Positions 40,189-49,824 of a stretch of DNA of 64,000 nt are shown piece after piece (position 1 is the first letter of the stretch; every line of letters starts with the position of its first letter). This stretch comes from Bacillota bacterium (GTDB lineage: Bacteria > Bacillota_A > Clostridia > Christensenellales > Aristaeellaceae). Both the position numbers and the translations under genes were made by a program. The notes below the pieces were generated by a model. That model made no database searches. It was not told where the DNA came from and worked only from the letters and a program-made list of their open reading frames with translations. Where the stretch lies: contig JAEZSP010000078.1 in NCBI GenBank assembly GCA_023421735.1, forward strand, positions 3,025-67,024, in the 5' to 3' direction.

Positions 40189-40278
40189 CGTCGCGTGAAA
40201 ATGGACACGCGCGTCGCTCAGATTGAACACACCCGTCGCTCAGAATGAACACACGCCGACGCGAAGACTGAACGCGGG
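40189..40278. mobile_element. Orphan insertion-sequence end with four ~22-bp tandem repeats
   Basis: Four imperfect repeats begin at 40189, 40212, 40234 and 40257; the middle two read CGTCGCTCAGATTGAACACA and CGTCGCTCAGAATGAACACA. The outer one reads, on the minus strand, TGTCCATTTTCACGCGACG. Multiple tandem transposase-binding repeats at the ends are characteristic of IS21-family elements. No transposase genes remain beside it, so this is probably a solo end left by deletion. The IS21 assignment is from memory. Confidence 0.4.
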
Positions 40279-40323
40279 CTGAGCGCGTTACCTGCCGAGT
40301 GCTATAGCGGCCTGCGGGCCACG

Positions 40324-40340
40324 CTGGGGCTCTGCCCCAG
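40324..40340. terminator. Hairpin CTGGGGC-TCT-GCCCCAG, terminator-like
   Basis: A perfect 7-bp stem with a 3-nt loop is followed 12 nt later by five Ts on the plus strand. It may terminate the membrane-protein transcript or belong to a dispersed GC-rich repeat. Confidence 0.4.
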
Positions 40341-40416
40341 ACCCCGGAGTTTTTCGGGCTCTTCGCTATTCCGTGTGGGTAGGTACGTATGGTATACTAA
40401 CCAAGGGTGAAGGGAA

Positions 40417-40611
40417 ATGATGGATCAGACGATACTGTTCGGGTTGGCTTTGGGGATCGAAGAGCCGATTTACGTCAAGGCGGTTCGATTTGACAAGGAA
40501 GCTGGCGAGCTTCATATCGACATGGACTTCCGGGAAGGGGCGCGCTTTTCATGCGGCGTCTGCGACGCGGAGGGACAGCCAGTGTACGATACGGAAGAGA
40601 AAACGTGGCGG
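40417..40611 (+). pseudogene. ISL3-family transposase, N-terminal fragment
   Basis: The first 65 codons (MDQTILFGLALGIEEPIYVK, FDKEAGELHIDMDF, FSCGVC...VYDTEEKTWR) match the N-terminal zinc-finger domain of ISL3-type transposases, including the first CxxC. After TWR the similarity stops abruptly and the frame continues in unrelated sequence to 40785, so the catalytic DDE domain is lost. It has a promoter-like TATACT and a ribosome site AGGGAAATG, remnants of the original element. Confidence 0.75.
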
Positions 40612-40759
40612 CAGTACACGCCTTTTGTCCGACAAGATCAACCACCCGACGCCAATGATGCACTCGCTCTTCATCAACAACATCGTCGAGAACCAGCTTC
40701 TCGAATGAAATTGGCACACTACGTACGATCGCTCGGAAATAGAGAGGGAGGGTCTCGCG

Positions 40760-41950
40760 ATGGGCAGTTACGAGAACATACTTGAGGCGATCCGGCGCGT
40801 GCCGGTTGTCAATACGCATAACCACCATTTGCCGGATGCGCTACACGCGGGAGCCGGGCTGCGTTATATCCTGGACAACTCGTATACAGGCTGGACCGGC
40901 AAGGCGCCGGACATGGCGGACGCCAGGGCGATCCGACGGTATATCGAAGAAAATCTGTGCAACACGTATTACAGATGGTTGTTCGGGGCGCTGGAAGAGC
41001 TTTACGGGCTTGCGGTGACGGTCGAGAACTTTGCGGAGATCGACCGTCGCGTCAGACGAGCGCACGAAAACCCAGCGCGGCATCTGGAGCTTTTGAAGGG
41101 CGTGTGCCGGTTTGAGCGGATCGTCAACGAGCGGCAGCCCGACCCGGGCAGCGACCTCGGGCATCCCGAGCTGTTTGCGCCCAGCTTCCGCTGCGACAGC
41201 TATTTCTCGGGCTACGCCGCGGATAAGCCAGACCCCAACGGCTTTTTTGCGCGCGCGACATTCGAGAACCCGGAGATCGGGACGATCGAGGACTACCTCG
41301 CGGAGATGAAGCGCGCCATCGCTCGCAAGAAGGAAGCGGGATGCGTGGCGCTCAAGGTCGCGATCGCCTATGAGCGTCCGCTCGACTTTGACGAGGTCGA
41401 TGTGTCCGCCGCCCGGCGTGCACTCAACAACCCGGATGCAGGCGCGCGGGAAGTGACGGCGTTCGGCAATCTCGTCATGCGTGGCATCTGCGAGGCGGCG
41501 GCGGAGTGCCGCCTGCCTTTGCAGATCCATACGGGTATGGGTCAGCTGAACGGCACAAATCCCATGCGTGCGCTGTCCCTCATCTGCGCGCATCCGGACG
41601 CAAAATTTCACCTGCTGCACGGCGGCTTCCCGTGGCTCGACGACACACTCGCGCTTTTGCACAACATGAAAAACGTATGGTCGGATACGGTGTGGATTCC
41701 GTACCTCTCCACGCATAAGGCTGTCGATTACATCATATCCGCACTGGAGGTGGGCGGCGCGACGCGGCTGACTTGGGGATGCGACGCGTGGGTGTCGGAG
41801 GATTCGCTCGGCGCGCTGCGTGCCATGGAGCACGTGCTCGCGCGCGCACTGTCGCACATGGTTGACGACGGTGCGTTTGGGATCGCGTACGCGCAGTATC
41901 TGGCGGGGCGCACCCTCCGTGAAAACGCGCGGGATTTGTTCGGGCTGTGA
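40760..41950 (+). CDS. Amidohydrolase-2-type metal-dependent hydrolase
   Basis: 396-residue TIM-barrel hydrolase, MGSYENILEAIRR. The N-terminal metal motif is VNTHNHHLPD, followed by QIHTGMGQLN (barrel His), LLHGGFPWLDD and WGCDAWVSED (Asp after the last strands), the ligand order of the amidohydrolase_2 family that includes uronate isomerase-like and decarboxylase-like enzymes. Insertions between ~40 and 140 (ENLCNTYYRWLFGALEELYG) resemble the uronate isomerase cap. The exact substrate cannot be inferred. Ribosome site GGGAGGG lies 8 nt before the ATG at 40760, and the gene is a saccharolytic-region neighbour of the mannosidase. Confidence 0.8.
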   Translation: MGSYENILEAIRRVPVVNTHNHHLPDALHAGAGLRYILDNSYTGWTGKAPDMADARAIRRYIEENLCNTYYRWLFGALEELYGLAVTVENFAEIDRRVRRAHENPARHLELLKGVCRFERIVNERQPDPGSDLGHPELFAPSFRCDSYFSGYAADKPDPNGFFARATFENPEIGTIEDYLAEMKRAIARKKEAGCVALKVAIAYERPLDFDEVDVSAARRALNNPDAGAREVTAFGNLVMRGICEAAAECRLPLQIHTGMGQLNGTNPMRALSLICAHPDAKFHLLHGGFPWLDDTLALLHNMKNVWSDTVWIPYLSTHKAVDYIISALEVGGATRLTWGCDAWVSEDSLGALRAMEHVLARALSHMVDDGAFGIAYAQYLAGRTLRENARDLFGL

Positions 41951-42153
41951 CGCGAGCAGGGAGAAAAAAACGGAGTGGTGAGAGCGGGCATAGCCCTTCT
42001 CTCTTACCCAAAAGGCGCATTGATATACCGCCGACGGCTTTCTGTGCCGATCGGTGCGAAATAAAACAGCGGGATTGACACCCGCAGAAAGGAGAGGAGA
42101 ACTAAGAAGTCAAGCGATCCATAGCCGAATCTATAGAAACGGGGGCGGCTTTG

Positions 42154-42162
42154 TGGTATAAT
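42154..42162 (+). promoter_or_regulatory. Extended -10 promoter of the GH38 gene
   Basis: TGGTATAAT is a perfect -10 with the TGN extension, 37 nt upstream of the GH38 start codon. The -35 region is poor, as expected for extended -10 promoters. The gene therefore is probably transcribed alone. Confidence 0.55.
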
Positions 42163-42198
42163 TCAATCGCTTAACAGATAAAAAAGGGAGTGTATACC

Positions 42199-45100
42199 TT
42201 GAATACCAGATACCGCTTTATAAAGGCTCTCGGCGGCGATGCTCCCGTGACGGACTTTTCTGCACTGATTCCCGCCGAAGGCAATCCCTTCCCCGTTCGG
42301 CGCATCACCAATTTCATGACGCTGGGTCCCTTTGTTCTGAAGACCAACGGCGCCTTTGAAACCGAATACCTTTACGAGCGCACCAAGACACTGGACTGCG
42401 ATTATCTGCAGGCGGGCGGCGGTGAAGCCAACGTGAAGCCGTATCTGGGTAAGCATGAAATCAACGAATACTGGGGACCTGCAGAGCTACAGTGGTCCGA
42501 AGGCGAAATCCGCTGGGATACCATTCATCTGGGCAACAAAGCTGGAACCTTTGAGGACAACAACGAGGCCCTGTACGTTACGCCGCAGCGAAATTGCGTG
42601 TTCTACGCGGCGGTGTATGTCCAGTCCGAAGGCGATCGGGATGCCATCGTCAGCTATGAATCCTCCGGCGCATTGGTGTATTTGAACGGAAGAATGGTGG
42701 ATTATGCTCCCTACGGCCGTATAAAGAGCATCGCCACCCTGGGCCGTCAGTTCATCGCCCATCTGAAGGACGGTCTGAACCTGTTTGTGTTCAAAATCCG
42801 CACGGGCTACATTGCAGACGGCATAGATTTCTGCCTTTCCAACATGTATATCCATCCCATTATGGTGAAAAAAGACGGCATCGCCGTTACTTATCCTGCG
42901 GTTTCCGGCGCATATTTCGGCACCAAGGAGGCGCCCCGCCAGGTCTTCTATTCCTTTGTCGGCGCCCTTACCGATACCGCTACGTGTAAGTTCAACTACA
43001 CCACAGAGGGCTACAGCGCCTCCATAGACATCGCGCCCATGAAGGCAGAAACGTGCTGCGCAATGCGCGTAAGCGTGCCTTCCTGTGACCGGAAGCGGCT
43101 TTCCCGCGTAGAAGCCGATCTGAACGGCAAGGTGGTCACCTTTGAAGCGGAAACCCACCCGCGTCCCAACTTTGACGGCACCGAGCATCTGTTCTCCGAC
43201 TTCCATTTCGATACCACCTACCACGAGGAGCAGCGCACCTACGCCTTCGGCGCCTTTGATATTACCCACAACATGCTGCAGCAGCAGCGCAACAGCCCGG
43301 ATTTCCGGCTGACCCTCTCCGAGGTGGATTACCTGCATCCCTACTACTCCATCTTCCCCCAGGATCGGGATCTGATCAAGAAGTGCTTTGAGGACGGCAT
43401 CGCCGAGGCGGACTGCTTCTACAACCAGCCCAATGACCTCACCTCCTCCCCGGAAGGTCTTACCCGCAACCTGATTTACGGCCAGTTATATCATAAGGAT
43501 TATCTCGGCCAGAAAAAGGTGATTTTCGCCCCCGGCGATGTGTACGGCCATCCCAGCCAGATTTCCCAGATGTGCGATAAGGGCGAAGTGCTCTCCATGC
43601 GTTGGGGCAAGTGCATTGTAGGTCTGGATTCCGCCTTCAACCATATGTCTCCCGACGGCACCACCATGCTGCATGTGAAGACCATGGAAATGAAGGACTC
43701 CATCCGCCTACATCTGCATCATTCCGGCAACGGTTCCGAAATTCCCGGTGAGCTGCCAAGCTATCCTGTGGACGCGGACCTTTCCTGGCTGAAGGAAACC
43801 GTAAACAACACCCATTTTTCCACCTTCTCCGAGATGAATGAGGGTGTTGCGGCGGATGACAAGGCCTGGAAGGAAAAGACCGGCCGCAACGCGCTGCAGA
43901 CCATCTCCCGGGATTTGACTCAGCACCACTCCGGCACCCTGCTGATCCGCTCCGACTTCAAGCAGGCCAACCGTCTTTCGGAAAATCTTCTGGTCACCGC
44001 GGAAAAGATCGCCACCATCGCCGCCCTGAACGGCGCTACCTATCCCGAGAAGACCATCGATAAGGGCTGGCGTCAGCTTCTGTGCGCCCAGCACCACGAT
44101 TCCATCACCGGCACCAACAACGAGATCTCCTTTGTGGATCTGATGATTGAGTACCGGGAGTGCATCCAGCTGGCGGAAGAGGTCATTTACGGCGCTCTGA
44201 AGCAGCTTTCCAACGTGGTTCTGGTGCCTGATGGCGATATGGGCGTGGTTGCCTTCAACCCCCATCCCTGGGAGCGCGCCGAAAAGTGCCTCGTGAGCCT
44301 CGCGGAGGAAGGCAATTATGTTGCCGTGGACGAAAACGGCAAGGAGTACCCCATGGTGGAAGTGCGCAAGGGCATGCACAGCGAACGGATCTGCGCCTTC
44401 ATCGCGGATATGCCCGCGCTGGGCTACAAGACCTTCGCTCTGAAGAAGGTCGCCAACAAGCCCGCCCCTGCCTGCAACAAGGAATTCACCATTGAGAACG
44501 AGTACTTCTCCCTGCGTGTGGATCCCAAGCTGGGCGGCGGCATCGTGTCCATTTGGGACAAGATCGAAAACCGTGAAGTGTGCGCAAACGGCGTGGACGG
44601 CCCCGCCAACCGGGTGGTCGCCATCAAGGAAGTGCCCCACCGCGCCGAGACCCAGCATGAATTCTACACCAACGGCCAGAAGCTGTACTCCACCGAGGCG
44701 CCCGCCCAGATCAAGCGCGTGTGCACCGAACTGTATCAGCGTCTGGAGATCACCGTAAAGATGGACATCATCGCCCGCGTACGCCAGACTATCACCTTGT
44801 GGAAGGGCTCCAAGCGCATCGACATGCAGACCATCGTGGAGGACTATATCGCCCGGGACGATCTGTTCACCGTCACCTTCCCCGTGAACGTGAGCGGCGG
44901 AAAAGTGGTTTACGATGACCGGTTCGCGCCCCATGTGGTCAACAAGGGCATCAACAAGCTGTCCTTCCAGACCCACCAGTACTACGCCTTCTCCCATAGC
45001 CGCGTAGCGCCCGTGAACCAGTGGATCGAAGTCGGCCCCACCGTAGCCATGGAAATGGGCGGCGGCGCGCTGCAGCTGGGCATGACCGCCATCATCCGCA

Positions 45101-47007
45101 ACGACAAGGGTGCGGCGGTGGAAGCGGCGGATCAGCTGCTTTCCGTGCTCACCAAAAAGGCCATCCCCGTGACCCTGTATCCGGAAGTGGAGATCACCGA
45201 TATCGAGACCCGCAGCCGCATTGCTCACAATCCGCCTTCGGTCTACGGCAGCGGCTATGGCGACTGGCGTCTGCCCCACTTCAATGAGGATTTGACCAAC
45301 ACCGATACCCGCTTCGTGCTGTCTTTGGAAAACGAGGAAAAGTGCGAATACGTAAAGACCCTGGAATCCCGCATGGATGCCTCCCAGAAGGCCGCCTACG
45401 AGAAGGCCCTTGCGGAAACCAGCATTGCCACCCTCTACTGCGTGGACAGCAACAACGCCCTTTCCAAGCCCATTGACGTGATTCTGGTGCGTACCAAGGA
45501 CGAAGCGGCCTTGGAAAACTGGATCGCCGCCGTGTCCGCCCAGCTGGAAAAGGGACACCGCTGGAATCTTTCCGCCACGATTTGCGCGGACAGCGTAGCC
45601 GCCGAAGACGATTACGGCGTAGCCCTCATCAACAACGGCAACATCGCCTGCTCCGTGGAAGGCGACAACATGCTCAACCTCATGCTGTTCCACACCGCCG
45701 ATTTCTACGGCAATATGGGCCGCACCACCGGCGAGGATCAGCTGATTCCCGAGCAGAAGACCTATTCCGCCACCTACGCCCTGTATCCTCATGCCCACAG
45801 CTTCCGGGAAGCCAACGTGTACCGCAGTGCCATGGAATTCAACGATCCCATCGTGGCGGACATCTGCGAGGCGGGCAAAAAGGGTCTGCTGCCCGGAGAA
45901 AAGAGCTTCTTCAAGACCACCGGCAGCTTCATCACCACCTGCTTCAAACCCGGCGGCTTCGATATGGCAAGCATGTCCCAGAAGAAGCGCAGCATTGCCC
46001 AGCGGGGCATTGCCTTCCGCGGCTTTGAAACCGACGGCGTGAACGGCACCATGACCTTCGAAGCTGGCTTCGGCACCAAGTCCGTTTCCCGCGTGAACCT
46101 GCTGGAGCATGATCCCGTAGCCATTGCCCACGGCGAGAACGGCTTCACCGACGATGTGAAGTGCTTCTCCATCGAAACCTACCACATGGATCCCGAAATG
46201 CCCGCCAAGGCCATCGACGGCTGCCCCGCCCGGGAAATGGAAGTTGTACAGCCTGTGTACGTCCGCAGCTGGGAACACGATCTGGGAACCATGCCCATGG
46301 GTTACTTCGCGGTCGTAGGTACCATCGATCGCAAGATCCGGGAGATCACCGATACCGAGATCGAATTAACCGTGAATTTGGTCAACAATCAGCCAGACGC
46401 CTGCGCAAAGGGCACCATGAAGCTCTCCGCCTCCGCAGGCATGCAGCTGGATACCTCGGAAATTCCCTACGACATTCCCGTGGGCAAGTACGAAACCCGA
46501 AAAGTGCTGCTGCGAAAGCCCACGGCAGATACTCTTGGCACCGTGCGCCTCACCTATGAGGATGACGATCAGACCTTTACGGATGTATACGAAATCGGTA
46601 CCTTCGATCCCAATTTTGCCCTGAAGGACAACGGCGAAAAGCTCACCGCTACCGTGACGAACAATACCACCGAACGCCTTGTGGGGCAGCTGGCTCTTGC
46701 CACCCCTATCGAGACCTGGGAATGCAAGAGCAATCCCAACGCCCTGTCCTCCATCCCTATGGGATATATTCCCGTGGACATCGCACCCGGCGAGACCATG
46801 GACTTCAATTTCCCCATTGCGGAATTGCAGGACGATCTGAAGCACTCCTTCTGGGCCATTGCCAAGCTCATGCTCAACGGCCACATCTACTTCGGATATG
46901 TGCATCGCAAGAGCAACTGCCACAATCTGTGGGCAGGCACCTTCACTTTGGAGGTCTTTGCTGACAATGGTTCCCAGAAGAAGCTTTTCGCGCGCACCGC
47001 GCGGTAA
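42199..47007 (+). CDS. Very large GH38-family alpha-mannosidase-like protein
   Basis: 1602 residues from TTG 42199; AAGGGAG is 8 nt upstream, whereas a GTG at 42190 overlaps that site. No signal peptide. Residues ~1-330 are an N-terminal beta-rich region including a jelly-roll-like part (VYLNGRMVDY). The GH38 core begins at FSDFHFD (about 336-341, the metal-binding HxD), continues with APGDVYGHPSQ (candidate nucleophile Asp) and AQHHDSITGT (about 633-642, the HHD signature). The remaining ~900 residues are beta-sandwich domains. Family members hydrolyse alpha-mannosides, generally cytoplasmic in bacteria. Twice the usual bacterial GH38 length points to extra domains, and the atypical F in HFD suggests altered specificity. 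Confidence 0.85.
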   Translation: MNTRYRFIKALGGDAPVTDFSALIPAEGNPFPVRRITNFMTLGPFVLKTNGAFETEYLYERTKTLDCDYLQAGGGEANVKPYLGKHEINEYWGPAELQWSEGEIRWDTIHLGNKAGTFEDNNEALYVTPQRNCVFYAAVYVQSEGDRDAIVSYESSGALVYLNGRMVDYAPYGRIKSIATLGRQFIAHLKDGLNLFVFKIRTGYIADGIDFCLSNMYIHPIMVKKDGIAVTYPAVSGAYFGTKEAPRQVFYSFVGALTDTATCKFNYTTEGYSASIDIAPMKAETCCAMRVSVPSCDRKRLSRVEADLNGKVVTFEAETHPRPNFDGTEHLFSDFHFDTTYHEEQRTYAFGAFDITHNMLQQQRNSPDFRLTLSEVDYLHPYYSIFPQDRDLIKKCFEDGIAEADCFYNQPNDLTSSPEGLTRNLIYGQLYHKDYLGQKKVIFAPGDVYGHPSQISQMCDKGEVLSMRWGKCIVGLDSAFNHMSPDGTTMLHVKTMEMKDSIRLHLHHSGNGSEIPGELPSYPVDADLSWLKETVNNTHFSTFSEMNEGVAADDKAWKEKTGRNALQTISRDLTQHHSGTLLIRSDFKQANRLSENLLVTAEKIATIAALNGATYPEKTIDKGWRQLLCAQHHDSITGTNNEISFVDLMIEYRECIQLAEEVIYGALKQLSNVVLVPDGDMGVVAFNPHPWERAEKCLVSLAEEGNYVAVDENGKEYPMVEVRKGMHSERICAFIADMPALGYKTFALKKVANKPAPACNKEFTIENEYFSLRVDPKLGGGIVSIWDKIENREVCANGVDGPANRVVAIKEVPHRAETQHEFYTNGQKLYSTEAPAQIKRVCTELYQRLEITVKMDIIARVRQTITLWKGSKRIDMQTIVEDYIARDDLFTVTFPVNVSGGKVVYDDRFAPHVVNKGINKLSFQTHQYYAFSHSRVAPVNQWIEVGPTVAMEMGGGALQLGMTAIIRNDKGAAVEAADQLLSVLTKKAIPVTLYPEVEITDIETRSRIAHNPPSVYGSGYGDWRLPHFNEDLTNTDTRFVLSLENEEKCEYVKTLESRMDASQKAAYEKALAETSIATLYCVDSNNALSKPIDVILVRTKDEAALENWIAAVSAQLEKGHRWNLSATICADSVAAEDDYGVALINNGNIACSVEGDNMLNLMLFHTADFYGNMGRTTGEDQLIPEQKTYSATYALYPHAHSFREANVYRSAMEFNDPIVADICEAGKKGLLPGEKSFFKTTGSFITTCFKPGGFDMASMSQKKRSIAQRGIAFRGFETDGVNGTMTFEAGFGTKSVSRVNLLEHDPVAIAHGENGFTDDVKCFSIETYHMDPEMPAKAIDGCPAREMEVVQPVYVRSWEHDLGTMPMGYFAVVGTIDRKIREITDTEIELTVNLVNNQPDACAKGTMKLSASAGMQLDTSEIPYDIPVGKYETRKVLLRKPTADTLGTVRLTYEDDDQTFTDVYEIGTFDPNFALKDNGEKLTATVTNNTTERLVGQLALATPIETWECKSNPNALSSIPMGYIPVDIAPGETMDFNFPIAELQDDLKHSFWAIAKLMLNGHIYFGYVHRKSNCHNLWAGTFTLEVFADNGSQKKLFARTAR

Positions 47008-47019
47008 TGCAAGCATATC

Positions 47020-47043
47020 GGACGACCGGTTTGCCGGTCGTCC
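47020..47043 (+). terminator. Hairpin after the GH38 gene; rest of the 303-bp gap is empty
   Basis: GGACGACCGG-TTTG-CCGGTCGTCC is a perfect 10-bp stem 12 nt after the stop, with only a short T-tract, so it is a probable terminator. The following stretch to 47310 has no credible gene. A short plus-strand frame ending at 47279 (YRYSFIPLGEEITALKGT) might be a gene remnant. Confidence 0.6.
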
Positions 47044-47310
47044 TTATCCCTCAGAAAGATAAAAGTGATACGATGGCGTTCATTCTACCTACTTCGTGTC
47101 TGCCATGACCCAAACAAGTGCAATTGACGCCCCACGAGCCATCACTGGATGGATTCTCTGCCACCACTTGACGGAGAATTAGGCGTACCCTGACGGACCC
47201 CAGCGAAATTGCTATCGATATTCCTTTATCCCGCTGGGCGAGGAGATCACCGCACTCAAGGGAACCCTCGAAACGTGAACCAGAGTCCCTCTTTTAAAAG
47301 GAGAACACTC

Positions 47311-48030
47311 ATGGACTTTCAGGATAAAGTTGCCGTGGTCACCGGCGGCGCACGCGGAATCGGCAGGGCGATCGCGGAGGCGTTCACCGCGCGCGGTGCG
47401 CGCGTGTGCACAATCGACCTTCTGCCGAACGACTTTTTCGTTGGCGACCTCGCGGACGAGCACGTGCTCGAGGCCTTCACTGCGAAAGTGCTCGCCCGAC
47501 ACGGCAAGATAGACTACCTGATTAACAACGCAATGCTCTCCAAAGGCGGCTTGAACGCCTGCTCATACGAGGACTTCAACTACGCGCTGCGCGTCGGCGC
47601 CGCAGCTCCCTATTACCTCGCGAAGCTGTTCTCCTCGTCCTTCCACCCGGGCGGTGCGATCGTGAATATCTCCTCGACACGCTTCCTCATGAGCCAGCCG
47701 AACACAGAGAGCTACACCGCCGCGAAGGGAGCGATCACTTCCCTCACCCACGCGCTCGCGGTCACTCTGTCGGGCAGGGTGCGCGTCAACGCGGTCGCCC
47801 CCGGTTGGATCGATACAGCAGATTCCGAACTCTCCCCCGCCGACCGCCTGCAACAACCCGTCGGGCGCGTGGGCATGCCGGAGGACGTCGCAAACGCGGT
47901 GCTCTTTCTCTGCGGCGAGAAAAGCGCGTTCATCACCGGGCAGGTGCTCCCCGTCGATGGTGGCATGACAAAACTCATGGTCTATCATGGGGATGAGGGT
48001 TGGTCGCTTAATCCCTCGTCCAACCAATAG
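47311..48030 (+). CDS. Short-chain dehydrogenase/reductase
   Basis: 239-residue Rossmann-fold SDR starting MDFQDKVAVVTGGARGIG. The cofactor motif is TGGARGIG (11-18), NNAMLS gives the structural NNAG-like site, and the catalytic set is NISS (Ser) with YTAAKGAI (Tyr-x-x-x-Lys). The terminal GQVLPVDGGM is typical of classical SDRs. Asp after the second strand (TIDLLPND) suggests NAD rather than NADP. The substrate is unknown; context with glycosidases suggests a sugar or polyol. Ribosome site AAAAGGAG 8 nt upstream of ATG 47311. Confidence 0.9.
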   Translation: MDFQDKVAVVTGGARGIGRAIAEAFTARGARVCTIDLLPNDFFVGDLADEHVLEAFTAKVLARHGKIDYLINNAMLSKGGLNACSYEDFNYALRVGAAAPYYLAKLFSSSFHPGGAIVNISSTRFLMSQPNTESYTAAKGAITSLTHALAVTLSGRVRVNAVAPGWIDTADSELSPADRLQQPVGRVGMPEDVANAVLFLCGEKSAFITGQVLPVDGGMTKLMVYHGDEGWSLNPSSNQ

Positions 48031-48124
48031 CGCCAGATGGGAAGTGAGCTCGATCAGCGCGACGTTCACACACCTATCTCCGTGGACGCGCAAGTCATAT
48101 CAAACATGAGAGGAGCTAACGAGT

Positions 48125-48247
48125 ATGGCCACAAAAGCAATACTGATAAGTCGCGAACGTAAGGAGCTAATTGCCAAGTATGCGACGGCTGCAGTGTTCC
48201 TGTATGGGGTTATTAGGCCCTTGCTCGATGCAGTAATTAAGAACTGA
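48125..48247 (+). pseudogene. Truncated paralogue of the SEC-C protein gene
   Basis: 40 codons, [20 protein letters not shown]..., nearly identical through residue 30 to the start of the 256-residue protein at 49825 (shared [20 protein letters not shown]). After GVI it diverges and stops. DNA identity is also high, with many silent changes, so this is a decayed duplicate. It retains GAGGAG upstream and could still give a short peptide. Confidence 0.65.
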
Positions 48248-48275
48248 TCGTTGCCCGAAAGCTGAGGGAGTATCC

Positions 48276-48371
48276 ATGCCGCAGAAACTGAATGTCACTG
48301 TTGGCGTTGATGTGTCAGAGAAAGGGATAAAGAGGATGGTCGGGAACAGCCAAAAACTGATTAAAGCCTAA
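48276..48371 (+). CDS. Small ORF (31 aa) between the SEC-C copies
   Basis: MPQKLNVTVGVDVSEKGIKR..., with GAGGGAG 6 nt before the ATG. It is Lys/Val-rich with no recognised domain. It lies between the truncated paralogue and the membrane coiled-coil gene, and could be a remnant of the lost part of the duplicated unit. Confidence 0.3.
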   Translation: MPQKLNVTVGVDVSEKGIKRMVGNSQKLIKA

Positions 48372-48401
48372 ATCTAAGACCTAAAGCAGGAGTAATATAC
48401 G

Positions 48402-49820
48402 ATGGAATACATATTGCCGATAGCATTAGTGGTAACTGCCACAGCCGCAATCACGGTAGCGGTTGTTTTCATGCGAAAAAGGGCTAGCTCTGTTCTTAGC
48501 AATGCTGAAAGCACAGGGCAGGCTATGTCCACAGATATGTTGGCAGCTTCGGCAACACACAGGGGCGAATTATCTGTACCCATTGAACTCCTTCCTGCTA
48601 CAACTCAGATTGATGAAAACAGTCTGGTCGAAATCACAGACCGCTCGGTAGTTGCCCGCATATCACAGACGCTGCCTGCTGTCGCCGAAATAGCAAGCAG
48701 AACACTGGCCTCCAATGCCGCGAACGCTGCATTGCAACAAACCGTAAAAGCTGGAAATGCCGCAGTACAGAAAGCTACAGAGGTGTTCCGAAACGGGGAT
48801 GTTTATAGAGCAGTCTTGTCGCCCGGTGCCGTGCTTACCGAGTCAAGAAATATGGAAGGAGCGGTCCGTGGCTTTGCGCGTGGAGCAAAAAACATCACAG
48901 AGCAGGCGAATTTTGTCCCAGTAGCAGCTGGGAAAGCCGGAGAAGTTGTTCCAGCGAACATTGCGAAAACCGCTCAGGTAGCAAACGTGGCGGCCAATGT
49001 GATGAATGTTGCCTCTTTGGTTGTCGGTCAATACTATATGTCGATAATCGATTCGAAGTTGGAAACACTGACAAAAAGCATAGACAAAATCAGCGATTTT
49101 CAAGATAGAGAGTTCAAAAGCCGAATATTATCAGTAATATCTCTTGTCGGCGAGATTTCCCAGTTTAGCACGGAGATATTGGAGGATGAAAATCAGCGAA
49201 AACTCAAACTCTCCGCTTTGGAAGGCATAAAGGCTAATGCCACAGAACTCTTAGGGCAAGTGAATATTACGATATCCGACATAACGAATAAGAACCCTAA
49301 CCCCGATTACGCAAAATACGAATCCGTAGTCGAAGAACTAAAAACATTGGTCGGATTTCAGAATGTATTAGTCGCTATTCTTGAGGAAATAAGCAAGCTA
49401 ACGTACATATTAGGCAAAGGCGCTATCTCAACAGAGCAAAGCTACGCCCTGTACAACAGGTACAAAGACTTTTCGGTTCAAACCAGAACGTTTTTAAGCG
49501 AATGGCACAGAGAGCGGGTTTCAACGTTAAGGATTGATTTAGGCAAAAAACGTGTTGCCAAGGCTGGATTAGAAGCCGCAATTTCGATCGTACCGGGCTG
49601 GATAGATGAAAAGTACAATTATAAGGAAATTAAGAAAACGATCGCTAATGAGATAGCCTCCCAAGTCAATTGCACAATTGGGAGCACCGAGCAGCCAATG
49701 GCTGTCTACGCTGAAGACGTGGAACTTATCATAAAGGAAGGCAAGTATTACTATTTACCAAAGCCTCAGACGGCAGATGCAGCTGGTGAGGACGAAGTCG
49801 CACAGAGTTTGGGAGGATAA
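48402..49820 (+). CDS. Membrane-anchored coiled-coil protein of unknown function
   Basis: 472 residues. A single N-terminal membrane helix (EYILPIALVVTATAAITVAVVF, 2-23) with a following basic MRKR suggests an inside-C topology. Residues ~95-125 are Ala-rich helix, a hydrophobic stretch lies near 190-212 (VANVAANVMNVASLVVGQYY), and ~215-400 is long amphipathic helix (SKLETLTKSIDKISDFQ...). The C-terminal 40 residues are acidic. No family recognised. Spacing to the SEC-C gene is 4 nt, so the two form an operon. Composition is lower in GC than the glycosidase genes. A membrane-targeted effector or defence component is conceivable, but unsupported. Confidence 0.5.
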   Translation: MEYILPIALVVTATAAITVAVVFMRKRASSVLSNAESTGQAMSTDMLAASATHRGELSVPIELLPATTQIDENSLVEITDRSVVARISQTLPAVAEIASRTLASNAANAALQQTVKAGNAAVQKATEVFRNGDVYRAVLSPGAVLTESRNMEGAVRGFARGAKNITEQANFVPVAAGKAGEVVPANIAKTAQVANVAANVMNVASLVVGQYYMSIIDSKLETLTKSIDKISDFQDREFKSRILSVISLVGEISQFSTEILEDENQRKLKLSALEGIKANATELLGQVNITISDITNKNPNPDYAKYESVVEELKTLVGFQNVLVAILEEISKLTYILGKGAISTEQSYALYNRYKDFSVQTRTFLSEWHRERVSTLRIDLGKKRVAKAGLEAAISIVPGWIDEKYNYKEIKKTIANEIASQVNCTIGSTEQPMAVYAEDVELIIKEGKYYYLPKPQTADAAGEDEVAQSLGG

Positions 49821-49824
49821 ATGA

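Noticed and set aside
40189..40278. Possible CRISPR array (four ~22-bp repeats)
   Set aside because: The repeats are directly abutting with no spacers and are imperfect; an insertion-sequence end explains them better.
43708..46278. Long open frame (856 codons) antisense to the GH38 gene
   Set aside because: Its His/Gly/Val-rich translation is the reverse-strand shadow of a highly expressed, codon-biased gene; it has no domain and no ribosome site.
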